Of a stretch of DNA of 64,000 bases, positions 1 to 10,234 are shown one piece after another; position 1 is the stretch's first letter; each line of letters opens with the position of its first letter. The stretch is from assembly GCA_025403435.1 (NCBI GenBank), contig CM046338.1, positions 19,629,399 through 19,693,398 of the forward strand, given 5' to 3'. A program made the translations under genes and the position numbers. The notes beneath the pieces were generated by a model. The model made no database searches. It was not told the origin of the DNA and saw only the letters and a program-made list of their open reading frames with translations. This DNA is from Artocarpus heterophyllus. Lineage: Eukaryota; Streptophyta; Magnoliopsida; Rosales; Moraceae.

Positions 1-1245
1 ATAGAATTCATAGCTCTTTTGTAGAGTTAATGATATTTTCTTATAGGCATTATCTTGTAATTGAAAAAAACTAGAATACTCAATCTTTTGGATATATAGG
101 TGTAACTAAATGGTATACTATTTGTATTGGTTATGAATAGTAAGTTTTCTAATAGTGAGATCATGGAACATAAGATAAAAATAATCAGGAAGGCAAAGCA
201 AAATTTTATCCGTAAGTCGATAATTATAAAATGAACATGTCGAGAATGTGTTATTTTATAATTATAGGAGCTTGATATATATATGTCCATCGAGTCCTCT
301 TTGCTAGCTCACAATATTTTCTGTAACGATATTATGTATTTTTCCTACATATTGGTAGCTTATGTTAATTCTTAGATTGGATTAAATCCGGTTAATTGGA
401 TTTAATAATTCATATTAGCTTATTGGTTTAATTAATTCAAGATAAACATGTTGAATTATTTGAATATATATTTTATTTGATATAGGATTATCTGTATATG
501 TTCGTTTTAATCAGATAACTTCTCTATTGGGTTATTTGAATTAAAACTGAGGCTCTATCTAAGATTCTCATGTAGAATAAGATATGGAAACTTCTAGAAT
601 TGGGAAAACCGACAAGCCGGTAACCAAGTCTGGCCAGCGGGTGGAGCATAACTTAGTTACGCAAAAGAGTACAACTAGTAGACCAATGGTCAGGACCCGT
701 AGGCCAGTTAGGTGTAATCCTATTACATGTCTTTTACGCATTTTGATGTGGATTTTGACCCAATTTTGAATTTAGAAGCCTTATCTAAGTAGAATTGACT
801 TCTACCAACCACTATAAATAGGATACTTAATCATATTGTTACTTAGAGCACCAGAGAAATTTAGAGAGAGTATTCTAGAGAGAAACTCCAAAACTCCCAT
901 AGGCTATTATTCAACATGCTGAACCTTAGTTCTTGATTTTCTCTTATGGTTGAAAGGAGATGTTACCAAGAGGAGAATTGAACGACGTATGCCACTCTTA
1001 TTCTGGTCGTGGAAAAGAGAATAACAAAGAAAACTAGTTGGTTGAAGCTCTTCCAGATACAATGCTCAGTAGCATTTCTGTCAAAGTTTTTCTTCTCAGA
1101 AGTACGAACCCAATTCTAAGAGGCTTTGATTAAGGTACGTAAGATTTTAATTAATTTATATATATAGGATGTCTAATTTGTTACTTGGAAAAAAGGCTTT
1201 GATTTAAAATTTTTAAACTTCCGATGCATTCACATTTTTCTAACA
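1..1245 (+). repeat. Partial 5' LTR of the outer copia element
   Basis: This matches the right-hand LTR (13508-15499) through its last part, including the block around the TATA motif and the CTTCTAGA-type leader, and ends in TTCTAACA. Roughly the first 750 bases of the LTR lie before the window. It is followed by ATTGGTATCCAACCAAGG, a decayed form of the initiator-methionine tRNA primer binding site normally found directly after a plant copia LTR. Confidence 0.85.
813..822 (+). promoter_or_regulatory. TATA box in outer copia left LTR
   Basis: TATAAATAGG lies about 430 bases before the LTR end. The equivalent motif recurs in the right LTR at 15076-15085. It is probably the core promoter of the element; this is inferred from position and motif only. 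Confidence 0.6.
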
Positions 1246-1776
1246 ATTGGTATCCAACCAAGGTTTTACGTTGATTTTACGAGTTTGTGGTCATGTATGT
1301 GATCTTGATCTATCCTATGTTTAAGTTGAATTTTTTAGAGAGTTGGTACTCTAGGGTTTGTATATATATTTATATATATGCTTGCATAAGATTATGTGAT
1401 GAATGCTATTAATTATGGTGGATTAAATTTTTGGTTTTAATTATTTTTAATTAATTAAGTTTTTGCCTGTTATGGTTTCTTATAGGTTGGAATATGTATC
1501 TAAGTTTTTTTTATGTAATAAGATGGCGATCTATCATCACCGTTTAGGGATTGTTATTTTATTATTTTGTAGAAATTTTGATATAGTATAGGTTTTGGTT
1601 ATAAATTTTCTATTAAAACATTGAAGATGGATATTGAAGATGGAGATGATTGCAGTTCTATGTGTTTTTCTATGATTATAAATTTTTATGTTTTAGAATT
1701 TTTTAAAAAATAAATTAAAAACTACATAAAAACTTGTTTTTTGCAAAAGATTGAAAAACGCTGATTTAGTATCAGA

Positions 1777-1810
1777 CTAGTGGGCCGGTTACCTTGTACC
1801 GGCCCGCTAG
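1777..1810 (+). repeat. GC-rich hairpin in the outer copia leader
   Basis: CTAGTGGGCCGGTTAC (1777-1792) and GTACCGGCCCGCTAG (1796-1810) are inverted copies with one mismatch and one extra base, separated by the loop CTT. A third related half-site, CTAGCAGGCCGGT, follows near 1870. The hairpin sits in AT-rich DNA between the primer binding site and gag. Its GGCCGG core resembles the palindromic motifs in the LTRs of the inner copia and of the Tekay element. Confidence 0.6.
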
Positions 1811-2732
1811 ACACTAACAGAGCCATGGGTTTTGTATGAAACCGGTAGGTTGATTCCGATGATTATAGACTAGCAGGCCGGTCTCAGGCAGAATCATTTT
1901 TTAAAAAAAAATTGTGTATTTTTTGGTGTACTTTGTTAATTTTGTTTTTTTTTTAGACAGTTTTGAGAATCATGGAATTTTATGATAACCAGAAAAATAA
2001 AGTTTTAATCTATATGAGATTGAAAAATGAAGATGAACGCTACATGAAGAAGAATGCAACGAAAAGATGCAAGATGAAGAATCGATATATGTTTCGATTG
2101 ATCTTTTTGTAATCTTTATTTTCTTTTCTCTATGATGATCTTTTTGTAATCTTTATTTTCTTAATGTAAGACATTGATTTTTTCTTTTTTAAATATTAAG
2201 TGGGAGAAGGTTTTTGAGGAGAGGACCTAAGGCCTCAATCGTTGGTCCATTGGTAACACATGGTAGTTTCGACCCTAAGGAAGGGATGGATCATGTATCG
2301 GGTTAGATCTCTGAGAGGATAATTTGCTTAGCATGCTCTATCATTGTTCACCCGTAGGTGTCGATTATAAACCATGTATAAAGTAGTTGAAACGATGGTT
2401 AAACTGTCAAGATTAATTTTCTTATTAACCTCCCCTAAGAGCTCTATTAATAAAGTTAATGACCAAAAAAAGCAATTATTAGTATATGCTAGATTAAACG
2501 GGCCTTGAATAGTGTATACTAATTGGAGGGGATCTGTGTTCTAATTGAATTTGACAAGTCTCCCCTAGGCGACTTGTTGAATCATGAGTTAGGAATTATT
2601 ATTATAAGGTTTTGATTATTTCAAGGTTTTGATACATAAATATATTATATGCTTACTTGTTTGTGTTATCTTACTAAATTGTTATTGAATATTTGTTTAT
2701 GTTTGATATATGAATCTTTATTGTAGATCAAA

Positions 2733-3085
2733 ATGTCTAAAAGCGCTTTATCTTTGATACTTGATAAAAACAATAAAATTGCAAGAACTATAATGATTGA
2801 AAACGAAACCTAAATATCGTCTTATCTTTTGAGAAATTAAAAGTTGTGCTAACCATACCATGTCCTCCTATGCCTACTGGTGAATCTATTAATGAACAAA
2901 TCCAAACATATGATCATTAGAAGGATGTTGATGATCAGGCCTACTTCTATATCATGGCTAGCATTAATAGATGCTATAGGCTCAACATGAAGATCACGAG
3001 ACTGCTCATCAAATCATGGATAATCTTAAGGACATGTTTAGAGGCCAAGCCTTGACGAAATAGTAATGGGCTCTTCAGAAGCTTC
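2733..3085 (+). pseudogene. Degenerate copia gag, N-terminal part (outer element)
   Basis: An ATG at 2733 opens a short reading frame (MSKSALSLIL) of the kind found at the start of copia gag. It is followed by frameshifted fragments that include TIPCPPMPTGESINEQIQ and an aspartate/alanine-rich stretch with QAYFYIMASI. The frame is broken by stops, then interrupted at 3085 by insertion of the inner element; gag resumes at 10235. This is not functional. Confidence 0.6.
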
Positions 3086-4522
3086 TGTTAGACATGTATG
3101 CCCTAAGGAGTAAAAATGTAATACGTTTTTGGAGACATTTTTATCAATAAAGAATTTATTTATTTATATATACCAAATCTTGTCCTCTTTACGTTCATAT
3201 TTGTTGAATGTATGATAAGCAAACAGTAGTCTGAGACTGTCAGTCTAAACCTTAAGAATTGGGCATATGATGGGATGATTATGCGGTAGACACGATTCTT
3301 AAGGTGACGGTCTAAAACATATGATCCGCAATCGAGGGAATAAAGTTGGGCGCTTTATTCATGTAAAGATTGTTATGTTGTCTATATCCCTTTTGGGAGA
3401 TGGTTTGTCTTGGCCATCGGAGTTGGACTCCGTGAATAGAAACAGTGGCACGTTGTCATAGGTGACGATGTGTTGGATCGGGACATAAAGTGAATTGATT
3501 TAGATTAATAATTCTGTCTCGACAAATCGATTCACTTTAGACAGTCATTTGTATTGTATCTTAATCCTAAGATGAATAGTAGGCCCGTTGTCTCTACTTG
3601 TGTCTTTTGATGTACCAATGGGTGACTTCCACATCTCTATAGTGGTATGCATGCCGGTACATTGGAGGCATGACTTTTGATAGCGTAGACTTGTTATTCA
3701 TAGATGTGGAATCCATAGCTCCTCTTTAGGAGTAATGATATCCTCTTATATGCGTTGTCCTGTAATTGAAAAACTGGAGCGCTCAACCATTTGGATACAT
3801 AGGTGTAACCGAATGGTATACTATCTTTGGATGGTAAGTTTTCTAATGGTGAGACAATGGAACATAATATAAAAATAATCGGGAAGGTAAGACAGAACTT
3901 GTCCTTAAGCAGATTATGGATTATCAAATGGGGATATGATACACTATGATATGTCGTGGAGACTTAGCTACACGAGCTTCGTAATTCTATAAAGTTCGAG
4001 AGTGTAGCTCCAAGCTTTTAGTGGAGTAGCGTTGGAGTTGACACTTGTGAAATATATATCTGGGATATTGGGTTTCATAATCGTCATGAGCTTGAACTTT
4101 ACAGGTCCATTTTGGTCCCTTTGTTAGCTCACAAAATTCTGTAACGACACGGCGTGCTTTTCCAATAATTGGCGACAAATGTCGGATTTATCAGATTGGT
4201 TTAAAATTTGTAAGAATCAAATAATTCATGTCTGTTTATCGATTGCATTAATTTTGTAAGAAATTAGTTTAAGATAAACTTGTTGAATTATTGCGATCAG
4301 ATAATTCTTGTCTGTTTATCGGTTGATTTAATTTTTAGACAAATTAGATCAAGATAAACTTGTAGAATTATTGTGAATTGATTTATTTTCTTAGAGATTA
4401 TCCTGATAAAGTTTGTTTTGATCAGATAACTTCTCTATTGGGTTATTTGAATCAAAACTGAGACTTTATCCTTTAGAATCTCGGGTTGAAAATAAAAGAT
4501 TCATGGAGATTTTTTCTCGGGA

Positions 4523-4580
4523 GTTTGGCCTACCAGATGACGTGGTCGGCCTGCCGAACTGGCTTGTTCGGCCTGCCGAT
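4523..4580 (+). repeat. Palindromic GGCCTGCCGA motif cluster in 5' LTR
   Basis: There are two clear copies, GTCGGCCTGCCGAA (4545-4558) and TTCGGCCTGCCGAT (4567-4580), and one decayed copy (TTTGGCCTACCAGA, from about 4524). They lie roughly 120-175 bases upstream of the TATA box, that is in the U3 promoter region. The core has 6-base arms (TTCGGC/GCCGAA) around a 2-base centre. Confidence 0.75.
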
Positions 4581-4697
4581 CAGCGGAGATTAGATTACGC
4601 ATTTTTCACGTGGATCTTATCAGATATTGATCCAACTTGATTCTGTTTCGAGTTTTTTAGACCTAATCTGATATGGACTGACCCCAGGACCAATAGG

Positions 4698-4706
4698 TAT
4701 AAAAAG
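4698..4706 (+). promoter_or_regulatory. TATA box in inner copia 5' LTR
   Basis: TATAAAAAG follows a CCAAT-like CAATAGG. The counterpart in the 3' LTR is at 9835-9843. It is the probable core promoter of the element. Confidence 0.65.
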
Positions 4707-5126
4707 GGAGTGAATCTCATGATTTACTTAGATCAATTAGAGAGATTAAGAGTGATACTCTTCTAGCGAGCATATGAAAACTCCCTGAGAGCTTTTGTTC
4801 ACATATCACGAGCACTAGCTTTGGGTTCTCTCTATTGGTTGGAAAGAGAGTCACCGGTGGAAGAGCTGTACGTGTGAGCCCACACTCACTCCGGTTGTGG
4901 ATAGAGAATAGCAAAGAAGACTAGTTGGTTGAGGCTCTTCTGGAACGTTACTTCTCTACACGGATTACGGTGGTTCTTCGGCACACTGAGGTTAGTAAGA
5001 TCTGTTTAATTTATACATATAACATGTCAAACTTGTGTTTTGAAAATTACTCTGATGAAAAATTTTTAAAATTCCACTGCGCACTTTGTTTCCAACAAAA
5101 AACCATCGTGGTAGGGGAGGCCGTGG

Positions 5127-8100
5127 GAGATGTAACATGTTTGTGTTTCTCTGCAGGGATTCAAAGAAACAAGAAGTCTACTTCGTGAAAACTTAACGCT
5201 TCGGATGGGCGATGGATCCTTGGTCGCAGCGGAAGCAGTGGGAGATGTCTATCTTTATTTTGATAATTATAGGAATTTAATTTTGCGAGATTGTTTTTAT
5301 GTTCCTAAATTTAAAAGGAATTTAATTTCTGTATCTTCTTTATTTAAAGACTCCTACGTGGTATCTTTTAATGAAAAAGTGGTGATTCGTAAAAATAAAT
5401 CTTTTATCTGTTCTGGATAGATGCAAAATAATCTATATTTTATCAAACCTAAGATGGACTTATTGCTTAATGCTGAGATAAATGATAATGACTCAAAAAG
5501 GCTTAAAACTTCTCACTTTAATAAGACTTATCTTTGGCATTTGCGCCTTGGCCATATTAACCTGAATAGGATTCAAAGGTTAGTAAGGGATGGACCTTTA
5601 AGTCACTTAAATGTGGAATCTATACCTCAATGTGAATCTTGTTTGGAGGGTAAAATGACCAAAAGACCATACGGGTTTAAGGGCAATAGGGCTGAAGGGG
5701 TTCTAGAACTTGTGCATAGTGATGTTTGCAGACCGATGAACATCCAGACACGGGGAGGGTATGAGTACTTCGTCACTTTTATTGACGATTACTCAAGATA
5801 TGGGTATGTGTACCTAATGCACCACAAAAGCGAAACTTATGATAAGTTCAGGGAGTTTCGGGCTGAAGTGGAAAAGCAATTGGGTAGACCTATAAAGGCA
5901 CTTCGATCTGATCGAGGTGGGGAATACCTTTCTGATGAGTTCTTGGGACACTTGTTAGAGAATGGGATTTTATCCCATTTGACTGCGCCGGGCACTCCGC
6001 AGCAGAATGGCGTAGCAGAGTGAAGGAATAGGACTTTGTTGGACATGATTCGATCCATGATGAGTTATTCATCATTGCCTTTATCCTTTTGGGGATATGC
6101 ACTACAAACCGCATGTTATCTTTTGAACAATGTGCCTTCAAAATCGGTCCCTAAAACTCCTCACGAGTTGTGGACAAGACGGAAGACATCCTTAAACCAT
6201 ATTCGTATATGGGGATGTCCAGCTCATGTCCTGTTTAAGGATCTGAATAAGTTGGAAGCACGTTCGGAAGTTTGCGTGTTTGTAGGATATCCAAAAGGGA
6301 CTAAAGGGGGTTATTTTTATAACCCAAAGGAAAATAAAGTCGTGGTTTCAACTAATGCAACTTTCCTTGAGGAGAGTTACATGGATGAATTTAAACCTCA
6401 AAGCAAAGTGGTGCTTGAGGAGTTAAGGGGTGATTGGTTCACTCCGGAGGTTCCGAACGAAACCATTCCAATCAGTGTAGAAAAACCAAACAAACTTGAA
6501 CAACAATCTCAGGGGCTTCGGCGTAGTGGGAGGATCAGGCGTCAACCTGAGAGGTATATGTTCAATGGGGAGGTCCTTTTGGCTGAACTGGATGAACATG
6601 ACAGGGATCCTTATACTTACGCAGAAGCTATGGAGGATGTTGATTCAAGACTCTGGACAGAGGCCATGAAAACAGAGATGAAGTCTATGGAGACTAATCG
6701 GGTCTAGGAGCTTGTGGATCTTCCCGAAGGGGTAAAACCCATACGGTGCAAGTAGGTCTACAACAGGAAAAGAGGAGTGGATGGAAAGGTCGAAACCTTT
6801 AAGGCTAGACTGGTAGCTAAGGGTTATACGCAAAAGGAAGGAATCGATTATGAGGAAACCTTTTCGCCTATAGCCATGCTTAAGTCCATCCGGATTCTCT
6901 TGTCCATTGTTGCCGCTCTCAATTATGAGATTTGGTAGATGGATATCAAGACAGCTTTTCTAAATGGCTATCTTGATGAGTCCATTTATATGAAACAACT
7001 AGATAGGTTCAAGGTCACGAGTCAATAGGGTAAGGTTTGTAAGCTGCTAAAGTCAATTTATGGACTTAAGCAGGCTTCTCGTTCTTGGAACATAAGATTT
7101 GATCAAGTGATCAAGACTTATGGGTTCTCACAAAATGTGGATGAACCATGTGTTTACAAACACATAAAGGATGGGAAGGTGGTTTTTCTACTGCTCTATG
7201 TAGATGACATTCTACTAATTGGCAATGACGTTAGGGCGTTGTCATCGGTCAAATTATGGTTGACCAAGCAGTTTGACATGAAGGACTTAGGTGAGGCTAA
7301 TTTTTTCTCGGTATCCAGATCTTTCGGGATAGGAAGAACAAAATGATAGCTTTGTCTCAGGCCGGCTACATAGATAAAATTCTCAGGAGGTTTGCAATGC
7401 AGGATTCCAAGAAAGGTGGGCAACCATCTAGGTCTGGAATTACTCTTTCTAAGAAAGACTCTCCAAAGTCTTATGAAGAAAGAGAATACATGAAGAAGGT
7501 GCCTTATGCTTCGGCAGTGGGTAGTCTCATGTATGCCATGCTTTGCACACGACCGGATATTAGCTATGCGGTTGGGATTGTAAGTCGATTTCAGGCGGAT
7601 CCAGGACCGAACCATTGGGTTGCGGTAAAGCATATTTTCAAGTACCTGAGAAGGACTCGAGGGTATATGCTTGTGTATTCGGGTGAGGACTTGACTCCTC
7701 TAGGATACACTGATTCAGATTTTCAATCCTGTTTGGATTCTAGGAAATCGACTTCGGGGTTTGTGTTTACTCTGGGTGGCGGTGCCATCAGTTGGAGAAG
7801 TGCGAAGCAAGATTGCACTTCAGATTCAACGATGGAGGCCAAGTATGTGGCAGCTAGTGATGCTTCGAAAGAAGCAGTGTGGCTCCGCAAGTTCCTTGGG
7901 GATCTTGAGGTAGTTCCTGGTATGGATAAGACGGTATCACTGTACTGTGATAACAGTGTGGCGGTAGCTAATGCTAAGAAACCAAGATTTCACAAGAAGA
8001 GTAAGCATATTGATCGAAAGTATCATGTGATAAAGGACTTCGTTGAGGGCGGGCATGTCACGGTGTGCAAAATCGCGTCAGAGGACAATTTAGCTGATCC

Positions 8101-8185
8101 ATTTACAAAGACACTTACTGGGAGAGTCTTCGAGAGGCATGTGGAAGCTATAAGAATGCAAAATTTGCTGTATTTACTCACTTAG
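5127..8185 (+). pseudogene. Copia pol remnant (half protease, integrase, reverse transcriptase, RNase H)
   Basis: One reading frame runs from about 5205 to 7346, then shifts to a second frame (7343-8185). Integrase shows the zinc motif (HLRLGH, then CESC), the catalytic region with IDDYSRYGY, and RSDRGGEYLS with GTPQQNG. Reverse transcriptase retains LLYVDDILL. RNase H shows YTDSDFQSC, TSGFVFTLGGGAISW and MEAKYVAASDA, and the end is LADPFTKTL. Premature stops lie near 5418, 6021, 6705, 6753, 6937 and 7026, with one frameshift near 7310-7340. Several stops sit at positions where the family has Trp, Gln or Arg, which fits C-to-T decay. Gag and the N-terminal part of protease are absent. Confidence 0.92.
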
Positions 8186-9639
8186 TGCAAGTGGGAGATT
8201 GTTAGACATGTATGCCCTAAGGAATAAAAATGTAATACATTTTTGGAGACATTTTTATCAATAAAGAATTTATTTATTTATATATACCAAATCTTGTCCT
8301 CTTTACGTTCATATTTGTTGAATGTATGATAAGCAAACAGTAGTGTGAGACTGTCAGTCTAAACCTTAAGAATTGGGCATATGATGGGATGATTATGCGG
8401 TAGACACGATTCTTAAGGTGATGGTCAAAAACATATGATCCGCAATCGAGGGAATAAAGTTGGGTGCTTTATTCATGTAAAGATTGTTATGTTGTCTGTA
8501 TCCCTTTTGGGAGATGGTTTGTCTTGACCATCGGAGTTGGACTCCGTGAATAGAAACATTGGCACGTTGTCATAGGTGACGATGTGTTAGATCGGGACAT
8601 AAAGTGAATTGATTTGGATTAATAATTCTGTCTCGGCAAATCGATTCACTTTAGACAGTCATTTGTATTGTATCTTAATCCTGAGATGAATAGTGGGCCC
8701 GTTGTCTCGACTTGTGTCTTTTGATGTACCAATGGGTGACTCCTACATCTCTATAATGGTATGCATGCCGGTACGTTGGAGGCATGACTTTTGATAGCGT
8801 AGACTTGTTATTCATAGATATGGAATCCATAGCTCCTCTTTAGGAGTAATGATATCCTCTTATATGCGTTGTCCTGTAATTGAAAAACTGGAGCGCTCAA
8901 CCATTTGGATACATAGGTGTAACCGAATGGTATACTGTCTTTGGATGGTAAGTTTTCTAATGGTGAGACAATGGAACGTAAGATAAAAATAATCGGGAAG
9001 GTAAGACAGAACTTGTCCTTAAGCCGATTATGGATTATCATATGGGGATACGATACACTATGATATGTCGTGGAGACTTAGCTATACGAGCTTCGTAATT
9101 CTATAAAGTTCGAGAGTGCAGCTCCAAGCTTTTTAGTGGAGTAGCGTTGGAGTTGATACTTGTGAAATGTATATCTGGGATATTGGGTTTCATAATCGTC
9201 ATGAGCTTGAACTTTACAGGTCCATTTTGGTCCCCTTTGTTAGCTCACAAAATCCTGTAACGACACGGCGTGCTTTTTCAATAATTGGTGACTAATGTCG
9301 GATTTATCAGATTGGTTTAAAATTTGTAAGAATCAAATAATTCATGTTTGTTTATCGATTGAATTAATTTTGTAAGAAATTAATTTAAGATAAACTTGTT
9401 GAATTATTGCGATCAGATAATTCTTGTCTGTTTATTGGTTGATTTAATTTTTGGACAAATTAGATCAAGATAAACTTGTAGAATTATTGTGAATTGATTT
9501 ATTTTCTTAGAGATTATCTTGATAAAGTTTATTTTGATCAGAAAACTTCTCTATTGGGTTATTTGAATCAAAACTGAGACTTTATCCTTTAGAATCTCGG
9601 GTTGAAAATAAAAGATTCGCGGAGATTTTTTCTCGGGAG

Positions 9640-9717
9640 TTCGGCCTGTCGGATGATGTGGTCAGCCTGCCGAACTGGCTTGTTCGGCCTACCGATTAGA
9701 ATGTTCGGCCTGCCGAT
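9640..9717 (+). repeat. Palindromic motif cluster in 3' LTR, four copies
   Basis: The copies are TTCGGCCTGTCGGA (9640), GTCAGCCTGCCGAA (9661), TTCGGCCTACCGAT (9683) and TTCGGCCTGCCGAT (9704). The last two are about 21 bases apart and share the flank TTAG. This looks like local unit duplication relative to the 5' LTR. Confidence 0.75.
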
Positions 9718-9834
9718 TAGCGGAGATAAGATTACGCATTTTTCATGCAGATCTTATCAGATATTGATCCGAACTTGATTTTGTTTCGAGTTTTTGAGAC
9801 CTAATCTAATATGGACTGACTCAGGACCAATAGG

Positions 9835-9843
9835 TATAAAAAG
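9835..9843 (+). promoter_or_regulatory. TATA box in inner copia 3' LTR
   Basis: TATAAAAAG in the same context as the 5' LTR copy at 4698. Confidence 0.55.
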
Positions 9844-10234
9844 GGAGTGAGTCTCATGATTTACTTAGATCAATTAGAGAGATTAAGAGTAATACTCTTC
9901 TAGCGAGCATCTGAAAACTCCCTAAGAGCTTTTGTTCACGTATCACGAGCACTAGCTTTGGGTTCTCTCTGTTGGTTGGAAGGAGAGTCGCCGATGGAAG
10001 AGCTGTATGTGTGAGCCCACACTCACTCCAGTTGTGGATAGAGAATAGCAAAGAAGACCAGTTGGTTGAGGCTCTTCTGGAACGTTACTTCTCTACACGG
10101 ATTGCGAAGGTTCTTCGGCACACTGAGGTTAGTAAGATCTGTTTAATTTATACATATAACATGTCAAACTTGTGTTTTAGAAATTACTCTAATGAAAAAT
10201 TTTTAACATTCCACTGCGTACTTTGTTTCCAACA

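Larger units (their letters stand above)
3086..5097 (+). repeat. 5' LTR of inner copia
   Basis: This 2012-bp LTR begins TGTTAGACATG and ends TTTCCAACA. It contains a cluster of palindromic CGGCCTGCCGA motifs (4523-4580) and a TATA box at 4698. It is long for a copia LTR. Small open frames on its minus strand recur in all four related LTRs and look like chance or relic frames. Confidence 0.95.
3086..10234 (+). mobile_element. Ty1/copia retrotransposon nested in the outer copia
   Basis: The element is bounded by direct LTRs of 2012 bp (3086-5097) and 2035 bp (8200-10234). Both start TGTTAGACATG and end CAACA. The 5-bp target duplication GCTTC lies at 3081-3085 and 10235-10239. The purine tract AGTGCAAGTGGGAGAT precedes the 3' LTR. 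The internal region is only 3.1 kb. It lacks a recognisable primer binding site, gag and the first half of protease, starting within the protease region just after the LTR. Integrase, reverse transcriptase and RNase H remain but carry stops. The two LTRs are very similar by eye, so insertion is more recent than that of the outer element. Confidence 0.95.
8200..10234 (+). repeat. 3' LTR of inner copia
   Basis: This 2035-bp LTR is the partner of 3086-5097 and ends TTTCCAACA just before the target duplication GCTTC. It is 23 bp longer than the 5' LTR, mostly because the palindromic motif cluster (9640-9717) has four copies instead of three. Confidence 0.95.

Noticed and set aside
3694..3927. Conserved minus-strand frame (CLTFPIIFILCS...) present in all four copia LTRs
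   Set aside because: It recurs only because the LTRs are copies of one another. It has no known domain, and its frame is eroded in the older LTRs.
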